Below are positions 1 to 5,526 of a stretch of 7,084 nucleotides of DNA, one piece after another. The DNA comes from Klebsiella pneumoniae. GTDB lineage: Bacteria; Pseudomonadota; Gammaproteobacteria; Ga0077536. The number at the start of each line of letters is the position of its first letter. Within the stretch, counting starts at the first letter, position 1. The position numbers and the translations under genes are program-made. The stretch is from assembly GCA_945873015.1 (NCBI GenBank), contig CAMCBY010000213.1, forward strand, positions 1 through 7,084. Direction: 5' to 3'. The notes under the pieces are model-generated. The model ran no database searches. It had not been told where the DNA came from and saw nothing but the letters and a program-made list of their open reading frames with translations.

Positions 1-860
1 GCCTGGCGTGTATGCGGGTCTTCGACCAGCGCAATGTTCTCGAGGCCGGACTCGAGCGCCTGGCGATAACGCTCGGCATCGTCGAGCAATTGGAAACCGT
101 CGAACTCACGAAACAGACGGGCGCGGTTCTGTTCAACTGCGTCCGGCGCATTGAGGAAGAATTCACGCCTGTCGGCGCGATAGGGCGCATCGTTCTTGGG
201 CAGCACCCAGTTCGGTGTGCGTTGGAAGACGGTCAAAGTCGCGGCGTCTTTCGCCACCTCGGGGATACACTGCACCGCACTCGCCGCACTGCCGATGATG
301 CCGACCCGTCGGCCGCGCAGGTCATGGGTGTGATTCCAGCGCGCAGTGTGGAAACTGACTCCGCGGAACGTATCCCGCGCGGGCAAATCCGGCCAGCTCG
401 GTTCATTGAACATGCCCTGCGCCGCAACCAGCACCTGCGCTTCAAAACGCTCGCCGTCTGCGCACTCGACACACCACAGCGCGCGCGCGCCGTCCCAGCG
501 CGCCGCCGTTACTTCGGTATCGAAACGCAGATGCGCATCGAGCTGATACTTGCGTGCACAGGCGTTGAGATAGTCGAGGATCTCGGGTGCGCTCGCGTAG
601 GGGTTGGACCAGTCGCGTTTAATCTCGAAGCTGAAGGAATACAGATGGGAGGGCACGTCGCAGGCCGCGCCCGGATAACGGTTGTACCACCAGGTGCCGC
701 CGAGCGCCGGCGCCTTGTCCAGCACCAGGAAATCCCGATGGCCCGCCGCCAGCAGCTTGATGGCCATACAAATGCCGCCGGCGCCCGCACCGATAATCAG
801 CACGCGGCTGCGTCGCAGCGCTCGGTGGGCGGATGAGGTCGGTGCTGGCTGCTCGGACAT
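1..860 (-). CDS. Flavin-dependent monooxygenase, Baeyer-Villiger type (3' end outside window)
   Basis: Predicted FAD- and NADPH-dependent class B flavoprotein monooxygenase that inserts oxygen next to a ketone, giving an ester or lactone, in the cytoplasm. Reading the minus strand from ATG at 860-858 gives 286 residues before the window edge; the family is usually about 500 or more, so the C-terminal part is missing. Seen: an N-terminal FAD Rossmann motif GAGAGG (about residues 24-29), the GGTWWYNRYPGAACD block (54-68) typical of BVMOs, the fingerprint F165-x-G-x3-H171-x3-W175-N176, and a second dinucleotide-binding motif GSAASA (190-195). An in-frame TGA at 875-873 lies five codons upstream of the ATG, so no upstream start is possible; there is no good Shine-Dalgarno sequence. 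It is divergent from the SDR gene, whose product could supply its ketone substrate (inference). Oddities: the fingerprint ends in Asn instead of the usual Pro/Asp, and the second Rossmann motif lacks its middle Gly. A related flavin N-monooxygenase is less likely. Confidence 0.9.
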   Translation of the reverse strand, partial: MSEQPAPTSSAHRALRRSRVLIIGAGAGGICMAIKLLAAGHRDFLVLDKAPALGGTWWYNRYPGAACDVPSHLYSFSFEIKRDWSNPYASAPEILDYLNACARKYQLDAHLRFDTEVTAARWDGARALWCVECADGERFEAQVLVAAQGMFNEPSWPDLPARDTFRGVSFHTARWNHTHDLRGRRVGIIGSAASAVQCIPEVAKDAATLTVFQRTPNWVLPKNDAPYRADRREFFLNAPDAVEQNRARLFREFDGFQLLDDAERYRQALESGLENIALVEDPHTRQ

Positions 861-969
861 GGCGCGAGTCTGTCAAGATTCGTTCCGCCGCCGCAAGTCC
901 AACGATGGGGGATAGCGCGCACCACGACGACCCTGCACTGTAAAGACCATCCCTGTGGAGAATTGCACC
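861..969. promoter_or_regulatory. Divergent intergenic region between BVMO and SDR genes
   Basis: This 109-bp stretch must carry the 5' control signals of both divergently read genes. I could not find a convincing -35/-10 pair for either strand, nor a copy of the TAGAG-N4-CTCTA palindrome found before the TetR gene. The only clear signal is GGAG at 957-960, nine bases before the SDR ATG. Confidence 0.4.
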
Positions 970-1722
970 ATGGAACTGACCGGTCAGGTTGCCGCCATCA
1001 CCGGCGCCGCCAGCGGTATCGGCGCGGCCAGCGCGCGCGCCATGGCGTCCGCCGGCGCCTGTGTGGCCTTGCTCGATCGCGATGAGCAAGCGGTGACCGC
1101 ACTCGCCAAAGAACTCAGCGACGACGGCGCGCAGGCCTATGCCGTCGCCGTAGACGTCGCCAAACGCTGCGATATCGAGCGCGCCATCGGCGCAGTGCTG
1201 ACGCGCAGCGGGCGGCTCGACATCATGCTGTGTAATGCCGGCGTCACGCGCCCGTCGCGCACTCTCGATGTCGATGAGGCCTTATGGGACGCGGTCATCG
1301 CCACCAATCTGAGCGGCGTGTTCTGGACCTGTCAGGCCGCCTTGCGGCCGATGAAAGAAGCGCGCTACGGACGCGTGTTGATTACCGCCTCGACCTCGGC
1401 CCTCGGCTCGCCCGGCAACGCCTCTTATGCCTCGACCAAGGCCGGCGTGGTAGCCATGACGCGCTCGCTGGCGGTCGAGTTCGGCCGCTACGGCATCACG
1501 GTCAATGCGGTCGGGCCGGGCATGATCAATACGCCCATGACGGCCGGCGTTAGTGAGGAAATCAAACAACGCTGGATAGCGCGTACCGCGGTCGGGCGGC
1601 TCGGTGAGGCGGACGATATCGCCCGCCTGTTCGTATTTCTGGCCGCGCCGGCGGCGAGCTACATCACCGGCCAGATGATCTTCGTCGACGGCGGTTACAC
1701 CCTGCCCAGCCTCAAACCCTGA
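970..1722 (+). CDS. Short-chain dehydrogenase/reductase, NAD-type
   Basis: Predicted cytosolic classical SDR oxidoreductase of 250 residues, the normal length, interconverting a secondary alcohol and a ketone. Seen: the cofactor motif TGAASGIG (residues 11-18), Asp36 at the end of the second beta strand (a feature that usually favours NAD(H) over NADP(H)), the NAG motif (89-91), Asn113, and the active-site YASTK with Tyr153 and Lys157. The likely catalytic Ser is Ser141, 12 residues before Tyr153, whereas 13 is usual, so the loop appears one residue short. A PG motif follows at VGPGMINT. ATG at 970 is preferred over an in-frame GTG at 955, because GGAG at 957-960 is well placed for it and the protein then begins directly at the Rossmann fold (MELTGQVAAITG). 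A hairpin follows the stop, so this gene may be its own transcription unit. It could oxidise an alcohol made by the P450 downstream (inference). Substrate unknown. Confidence 0.93.
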   Translation: MELTGQVAAITGAASGIGAASARAMASAGACVALLDRDEQAVTALAKELSDDGAQAYAVAVDVAKRCDIERAIGAVLTRSGRLDIMLCNAGVTRPSRTLDVDEALWDAVIATNLSGVFWTCQAALRPMKEARYGRVLITASTSALGSPGNASYASTKAGVVAMTRSLAVEFGRYGITVNAVGPGMINTPMTAGVSEEIKQRWIARTAVGRLGEADDIARLFVFLAAPAASYITGQMIFVDGGYTLPSLKP

Positions 1723-1726
1723 GGAG

Positions 1727-1744
1727 CTCCCCCCAACGGGGGAG
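1727..1744 (+). terminator. GC-rich hairpin after the SDR gene, possible terminator
   Basis: CTCCCCC at 1727-1733 pairs perfectly with GGGGGAG at 1738-1744 around a four-base loop, CAAC, starting five bases after the SDR stop codon. The stem is strong, but the following bases (GATTGTCTT) are only a weak T-rich tract, so termination may be partial. It lies just upstream of the proposed TetR promoter and would insulate the two units. Confidence 0.5.
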
Positions 1745-1746
1745 GA

Positions 1747-1776
1747 TTGTCTTAGAGCATGCTCTAGTTTTAGAGT
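1747..1776 (+). promoter_or_regulatory. Putative promoter of the TetR-led operon
   Basis: TTGTCT at 1747-1752 (four of six matches to TTGACA) and TAGAGT at 1771-1776 (four of six to TATAAT) are separated by 18 bp. The first palindrome fills most of the spacer, and the second site starts on the -10 box. This is what an operator controlled by the neighbouring repressor would look like. The expected RNA start, about seven bases past the -10, falls at or next to the TetR ATG at 1784. The matches are modest and the call rests partly on context. Confidence 0.4.
1753..1766. promoter_or_regulatory. Perfect 14-bp palindrome, probable TetR-family operator 1
   Basis: TAGAGCATGCTCTA is its own reverse complement and lies 18 bases before the ATG of a TetR-family gene. 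TetR-family proteins bind as dimers to palindromes of about this size and commonly repress their own promoters. It sits between the proposed -35 and -10 boxes. Assignment to this particular regulator is inference from position. Confidence 0.65.
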
Positions 1777-1784
1777 GCGCTCCA
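1771..1784. promoter_or_regulatory. Related imperfect palindrome, probable operator 2
   Basis: TAGAGTGCGCTCCA repeats the TAGAG-N4-CTC pattern of the upstream palindrome, with start-to-start spacing of 18 bp. The left half-site is identical; the right half is CTCCA in place of CTCTA. Its last base is the A of the TetR start codon. The tandem arrangement suggests that two dimers bind, perhaps with the weaker site tuning repression. Confidence 0.5.
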
Positions 1785-2494
1785 TGTCGCTCCGAGCCAA
1801 ACAAGTCGATGCCCGCCGCAATCGTAGTCTCGATGCGGCGGCGCTGTTGATCCGCAGCACCGGCGGCACCGATTTCTCGATGCGCTCGCTGGCCGAGGCC
1901 GCAGAAGTCAGTCCGGCCACGCCCTACAACCTGTTCACCTCCAAGGAAGGGCTGCTCTACGCGCTGCTGTCCCGTTCATTGGATGAAATCACTTTGCACG
2001 GCCTCGCATTTCGTTCCAGCGACCCGCTCGAGCACGTGCTCGAAGCCGCTGAGCAGGCCGCCGACATCTTTCTGCACGATCCGAACTTCATGCGTCCGCT
2101 CTATCAGTTCCTGCTGGGCGTGACCGATCCGATACACCGGCCGAAGTTTATCGAACGCTCGCTCGCCTACTGGCGCAGGGCCTTGGTGAACGCCGAGCAG
2201 GCTGGACTTCTGAGTGAGGACTTCGATGCCGATGTGCTGGTTTATACCCTGATGGCCCATTTTATGGGCGTGCTCGAATTCTGGATCCATGACGACATCG
2301 ATGCCGCCGGCTTCCGCGCGCGCGTCGTCCATGACACGGTTTTATTGCTGCTGCCGCTCGCCGACGACATTTGCAGGCCTCATCTGCTGCAACGTCTGCG
2401 CGCGGCACGACGACACCTGAACGGCCGCCTGCATCTCGCGGGCGCCATCCCGATAGCCACACCACTGCAACGCACAAAGGACACACACCGATGA
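1784..2494 (+). CDS. TetR/AcrR-family transcriptional regulator
   Basis: Predicted dimeric DNA-binding repressor with an N-terminal helix-turn-helix and a C-terminal ligand pocket. The HTH covers about residues 33-52 (SMRSLAEAAEVSPATPYNLF), with the recognition helix around Ser43-Phe51, followed by the typical SKEGLLYALL helix. At 236 residues it is longer than the usual 190-220; the last 40 or so residues form an Arg-rich tail outside the usual domain. ATG at 1784 is chosen; an in-frame GTG at 1775 lies inside the proposed operator and -10 box. Neither has a normal Shine-Dalgarno sequence, which fits a leaderless or weakly translated message. The stop codon overlaps the next start as ATGA, so regulator and LLM are probably co-transcribed and translationally coupled. 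Likely autoregulated through the two palindromes upstream. The ligand is unknown; a pathway intermediate or its CoA ester is plausible. Confidence 0.92.
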   Translation: MSLRAKQVDARRNRSLDAAALLIRSTGGTDFSMRSLAEAAEVSPATPYNLFTSKEGLLYALLSRSLDEITLHGLAFRSSDPLEHVLEAAEQAADIFLHDPNFMRPLYQFLLGVTDPIHRPKFIERSLAYWRRALVNAEQAGLLSEDFDADVLVYTLMAHFMGVLEFWIHDDIDAAGFRARVVHDTVLLLLPLADDICRPHLLQRLRAARRHLNGRLHLAGAIPIATPLQRTKDTHR

Positions 2495-3594
2495 AGACCG
2501 GCTACATGATCATGATGGCGAATCTGCATGAAGGTCTTTCCGATGCGGAAATGATCCGCGAGGAAATGCGTATCGCGGAACTCGCCGAAGAAGTGGGCTA
2601 CGACGTCATCTGGTGTGCCGAGCATCATTTCGAGTCCTATTCGATGGCCGTCGACAACATCCAGATCCTGACCTGGCTGGCGGCGCGCACCAAAACCATT
2701 CAGCTCGGCAGCGCCGCGCTGATCCTGCCGTGGTGGACGCAGCCGATACGCCTGGTCGAGAAAATCGCCACCATCGACGCGATGTCCAATGGCCGTTATC
2801 TGATCGGCTTCGGGCGCGGCCTGTCGCGTAATGAGTTTGAATCTTTCGGCATCCCGATGAATGAAACCCGCGGCCGCTTCGATGAATCGGCGCGCATGAT
2901 CATCGACGCCATGGAGACCGGCTTCATAGAGGGCAAGGGCCCCTACTTCCCGCAGAAACGCACAGAAATCAAACCGACGCCGATGCAGAGCGCCAAAGAC
3001 CGCCTGTATGCGGTGGCGATGTCGCCCGAGTCGGCGCAGGTAGTCGGCGAACTCGGTGCACGCATGATGTGTTTCGTGCAGTTCTCGATGGACAAACACC
3101 TGCCCAACTTCGAGCTCTATCGCAATGCCTACCGCGGTGCCCACGGCCGCAATGCGCCGCCGCCGCTGCTGCTCGACTTCTGCTATTGCGACAAGGACGC
3201 CGGCCGCGCCGTCGAGGTGGCGCGCAAACATCTCGCCATCAACTATCTGTCGATTTTGAAGCACTACGAATTCATGGCCGACTATCACAAGGAGATCAAA
3301 GGCTATGAAGCCTATGGTCAGGCCGCTGAATTCCTGAATTCCCTCGGCCTCGATGCGGCGGTCGAGGATTACATCGCCCATCAGGCGTGCGGCACGCCGC
3401 AACAGATCCTCGACACCTTGGCCGCACGTCGCGAAGTGATCGGCCATTACGAATGGAATTCCATCGTCAGCTACGGCGGCATGCCCTTCGACATGGTCGA
3501 AAGCAGCATGCGTCTGATTGCCAAGGAAGTGTTGCCGGAACTGCGCAGCTGGCGCGAGAGCGAAGTCGCGCCGCGCAGCGCGGCCGTGGCCTGA
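2491..3594 (+). CDS. Luciferase-like (LLM class) flavin-dependent monooxygenase
   Basis: Predicted TIM-barrel enzyme of the bacterial luciferase superfamily, 367 residues. Such enzymes use reduced FMN (F420 in some families), supplied by a separate reductase, to oxygenate substrates including aldehydes, terpenes and cyclic ketones. Seen: the N-terminal strand GYMIMMAN, the AEHHF motif (residues 43-47) matching the catalytic-His region of luciferase alpha, and the GRYLIGFGRG block (101-110) with SRNEFESFGI after it, the usual phosphate-binding and substrate region. ATG at 2491 is chosen because the family fold begins immediately, AAAGG at 2476-2480 is a plausible ribosome site, and it overlaps the TetR stop as ATGA; upstream in-frame codons encode no recognisable domain. 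No flavin reductase is in the window. It could act as a type II Baeyer-Villiger enzyme in parallel with the BVMO at the window start, but that is a guess from context. Confidence 0.92.
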   Translation: MKTGYMIMMANLHEGLSDAEMIREEMRIAELAEEVGYDVIWCAEHHFESYSMAVDNIQILTWLAARTKTIQLGSAALILPWWTQPIRLVEKIATIDAMSNGRYLIGFGRGLSRNEFESFGIPMNETRGRFDESARMIIDAMETGFIEGKGPYFPQKRTEIKPTPMQSAKDRLYAVAMSPESAQVVGELGARMMCFVQFSMDKHLPNFELYRNAYRGAHGRNAPPPLLLDFCYCDKDAGRAVEVARKHLAINYLSILKHYEFMADYHKEIKGYEAYGQAAEFLNSLGLDAAVEDYIAHQACGTPQQILDTLAARREVIGHYEWNSIVSYGGMPFDMVESSMRLIAKEVLPELRSWRESEVAPRSAAVA

Positions 3595-3607
3595 GGTGGA
3601 CAACCGC

Positions 3608-3613
3608 GGGGAG
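3608..3613 (+). promoter_or_regulatory. Ribosome binding site for the P450 gene
   Basis: GGGGAG lies exactly six bases before the ATG at 3620 and supports that start over upstream in-frame codons inside the LLM gene. The same hexamer at the same spacing precedes the cupin and hydrolase genes. Confidence 0.75.
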
Positions 3614-3619
3614 ACTCAT

Positions 3620-4861
3620 ATGTCCAACACCAGCACCACGGTCGACGTCGACATCGACATCGACCTCATGGCCGAAGCCGGCCTCGCCGATCCGTCGGCC
3701 TATTTCGGCGCGCTGCGCGCCACCCAACCGGTGTTCTGGGACCGCCGCTATCGCTCCTGGATCGTGACCAGCTATCGGCATGTGTCCGAAGCGCTGCGCG
3801 ACGAGCGTTTCTCCTGCGATCGTATCGAGCCCTATATCCGCAAACGTTTATCGGGCCCGGATACCGACCCGCTGGTGCGGCAGGCCTTTGAGGTCTTGAG
3901 CGGCTGGATGGTGTTCAAGGAAGAGCCGGCCCATAACCGCCTGCGGCGGCTTTGTCAGCAGGCCTTCACACCCAAGGCCATCGACGCGATTCGCGCTCGT
4001 GCCACACAGCTCACCGAAGAGTTGCTCGACACCATACCGGCGCCCGGCGAGTTCGATTTAATCGCGACAGTGGCGGCGCCGCTGCCTTCGATCATCATCG
4101 CCGAGATGCTCGGCGTGCCGGTCGAAGACCGCGCTGAGTTCGAGCAGTGGACCGCCAAGGTTTCACCTCTCGTCTCCACCGGCCTCGACGACCCGACCCG
4201 CTACGGCAGCGTCGCCGAAGGCATGGACTCGCTGGTGAAATATTTCCGCAAGCTGGTAGCACGCTATGAAGCGGCACCGCAAGACAACCTCATTTCGGCT
4301 TTGATTCGCGCCCGCGAACAGAACGATGCTTTGTCTGATGCCGAATTGATCGCGACCTGCACCCTGGTGTTGTTCGGTGGCCATGAGACTACCGCCAACT
4401 TCATTGCCAACAGCGTGCTGGCGCTGCTGCGTCATCCCGATCAACTGGCGGCGGTGCGCGAAGACAAGGTCGACATCAAAATCGCGCTCGATGAATTCAT
4501 GCGCTACGACGGCCCCGGCAAAACCGTGGTGCGGGTCGCGCGTGAGGATTTCGAATTTAATGGCCAGCAGTTGAAAGCCGGCCAGCGTGTGTTCCTGATT
4601 CTGTCGGTCGCCAATCGCGATCCCGACGCGTTTGAAGACGCCGACTGCCTGAAACTCGATCGTGGCCTGGTGCGCCACATGGGTTTTGGTCTCGGCATGC
4701 ATTTCTGTCTCGGTGCACCGCTCGCCAAACTCGAAGCCGGCATCGCCATCCCCGCCATCGTCAAACGGTTTCCCAAGCTCGAACTCGCGCCGGGGCCGCT
4801 CAAATGGCTGCCTTTCCTCGGCACGCGCGGCTTGCGCGAACTACGTCTTTTGACAGGTTGA
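3620..4861 (+). CDS. Cytochrome P450 monooxygenase, bacterial soluble type
   Basis: Predicted soluble heme monooxygenase, 413 residues, normal for bacterial class I P450s. It hydroxylates an organic substrate using electrons from a ferredoxin and its reductase. Seen: the I-helix oxygen-activation motif GGHETT (residues 253-258), the K-helix ExxR as Glu292-Phe-Met-Arg295, and the heme loop FGLGMHFCLG (356-365) with Cys363 as the iron ligand. All signature residues are present, so it should be active. There is no signal peptide or membrane anchor. The N-terminus carries an alternating Val/Ile-Asp stretch (VDVDIDID, about residues 8-15) encoded by hexamer repeats. It starts 25 bp after the LLM stop, in the same operon. 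No redox partner gene is in the window. The family number cannot be assigned by eye. It is a candidate for the first attack on a hydrophobic substrate. Confidence 0.96.
   Translation: MSNTSTTVDVDIDIDLMAEAGLADPSAYFGALRATQPVFWDRRYRSWIVTSYRHVSEALRDERFSCDRIEPYIRKRLSGPDTDPLVRQAFEVLSGWMVFKEEPAHNRLRRLCQQAFTPKAIDAIRARATQLTEELLDTIPAPGEFDLIATVAAPLPSIIIAEMLGVPVEDRAEFEQWTAKVSPLVSTGLDDPTRYGSVAEGMDSLVKYFRKLVARYEAAPQDNLISALIRAREQNDALSDAELIATCTLVLFGGHETTANFIANSVLALLRHPDQLAAVREDKVDIKIALDEFMRYDGPGKTVVRVAREDFEFNGQQLKAGQRVFLILSVANRDPDAFEDADCLKLDRGLVRHMGFGLGMHFCLGAPLAKLEAGIAIPAIVKRFPKLELAPGPLKWLPFLGTRGLRELRLLTG
3641..3664 (+). repeat. Tandem hexanucleotide repeat in the P450 N-terminus
   Basis: Four consecutive RTCGAC units (two GTCGAC, then two ATCGAC) encode VDVDIDID. 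The array is in frame, so gain or loss of a unit would change the protein by two residues without a frameshift. Confidence 0.8.
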
Positions 4862-4898
4862 CGGCGAGGGCTAGCGCGCCCGATAGTCCTTCGCAAGC

Positions 4899-4921
4899 GC
4901 GCGTCACGGAACGTGGCGCGC
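4899..4921 (+). other. Strong hairpin between P450 and cupin genes
   Basis: GCGCGTCACG at 4899-4908 pairs with CGTGGCGCGC at 4912-4921 over ten pairs, one of them a T-G wobble, around a three-base loop, GAA. It lies 37 bases after the P450 stop, inside the only intergenic gap of about 100 bp in the operon. No T tract follows directly; a TTTTT run comes 20 bases later (4942-4946). It may be an mRNA processing or stability element or a partial terminator. Confidence 0.5.
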
Positions 4922-4925
4922 CACG
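4912..4925. promoter_or_regulatory. Perfect 14-bp GC palindrome upstream of the cupin gene
   Basis: CGTGGCGCGCCACG is self-complementary and shares its left half with the right arm of the 4899-4921 hairpin. It could be a protein-binding site or simply part of the RNA structure. It does not resemble the TetR-site palindrome at 1753. Confidence 0.35.
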
Positions 4926-4949
4926 CATAACAATCCAGTGTGTTTTTCA

Positions 4950-4955
4950 GGGGAG
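4950..4955 (+). promoter_or_regulatory. Ribosome binding site for the cupin gene
   Basis: GGGGAG lies six bases before the ATG at 4962. It decides in favour of that start over an in-frame TTG/ATG-type upstream codon at 4938, which has no such site. Confidence 0.75.
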
Positions 4956-4961
4956 AGAACC

Positions 4962-5498
4962 ATGTCTACATTCCGTCGTGTCGTCACCGGCCATAACGCC
5001 GCCGGCAAATCCATCGTCGCCAGCGACAGCACCGTCAGCGGCGTCGCCGTGCCGGGTCTCGATGGCGTTTATCTCTCGACGTTATGGGGCGCCGACCAGC
5101 CCTACAGCTATCCGGACAATGGCGCCGCGGCCGCGCACCCGGCGTGGTTCCCGCCCATCGGCGGCGTGCGTTTCATCGAGTTCATCCTCGCGCCGGACGA
5201 TGCGCCGGTCGATACCAGCATGACACCAGAGCAGATTGCGACAGAATCCAACAAACGTTTCCCCGGCCTGCTCTCGCATTTCGACGATGCCAACCCCGGC
5301 ATGCATCGTTCCGAAACCACCGACATGCTCTACGTCCTGTCCGGCCGTTGCGTGCTGGAACTGGACGACGGTTCGAAGACCGAACTCAAGCCAGGCGACG
5401 TGGTGGTGCAAAGTGGCACCATGCATCGCTGGAGCAATCCGTGGAGCGAACCCTGCCGCGTGCTCGGCGCGCTGGTCGGCGCGCATATGAAGAAATAA
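4962..5498 (+). CDS. Small cupin-domain protein
   Basis: Single-domain cupin beta-barrel protein of 178 residues; its reaction is unknown. The cupin core lies in the C-terminal half. Motif 1 is MHRSETTDMLYVLSG (114-128), where His115 is kept, the second His is Ser117 and the usual Glu is Asp121, with correct six-residue spacing to Gly128. Motif 2 is GDVVVQSGTMHRWSN (145-159), with His155 and Asn159 conserved and Pro replaced by Gln150. A metal site would therefore rest on His115, Asp121 (or Glu118) and His155. The N-terminal part (RRVVTGHNAAGKSIV) recalls a recurrent opening in small cupins found beside degradation genes, from memory only. No signal peptide is seen. It sits between P450 and hydrolase in the operon, so a role as isomerase, hydratase, dioxygenase or small-molecule binder in the same pathway is possible but unproven. 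Confidence 0.88.
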   Translation: MSTFRRVVTGHNAAGKSIVASDSTVSGVAVPGLDGVYLSTLWGADQPYSYPDNGAAAAHPAWFPPIGGVRFIEFILAPDDAPVDTSMTPEQIATESNKRFPGLLSHFDDANPGMHRSETTDMLYVLSGRCVLELDDGSKTELKPGDVVVQSGTMHRWSNPWSEPCRVLGALVGAHMKK

Positions 5499-5514
5499 CT
5501 CACGCTTACCTCAA

Positions 5515-5520
5515 GGGGAG
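5515..5520 (+). promoter_or_regulatory. Ribosome binding site for the serine hydrolase gene
   Basis: GGGGAG lies six bases before the ATG at 5527, identical in sequence and spacing to the sites before the P450 and cupin genes. Confidence 0.75.
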
Positions 5521-5526
5521 AATCAC

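Noticed and set aside
12..836. A 274-codon open frame on the plus strand
   Set aside because: It is antisense to the BVMO gene, whose minus-strand translation has all the hallmark motifs; the plus-strand product matches nothing recognisable.
955..969. GTG at 955 as the SDR start
   Set aside because: It overlaps the GGAG ribosome site that serves the ATG at 970 and would add five residues before the conserved SDR N-terminus.
619..1089. Minus-strand open frame spanning the divergent intergenic region
   Set aside because: It runs out of frame through both the BVMO start and the SDR Rossmann region and has no motif or ribosome site.
1068..1090. Inverted repeat CTTGCTC / GAGCAAG with a nine-base loop inside the SDR gene
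   Set aside because: It encodes the conserved second strand and following helix of the Rossmann fold (LLDRDEQA), so codon content explains it; no regulatory context.
2380..3603. A 407-codon open frame on the minus strand opposite the LLM gene
   Set aside because: Its translation shows no recognisable domain and is His/Arg/Ala-rich, as expected for the antisense of GC-rich coding DNA; the plus strand carries clear luciferase-family motifs over the same span.
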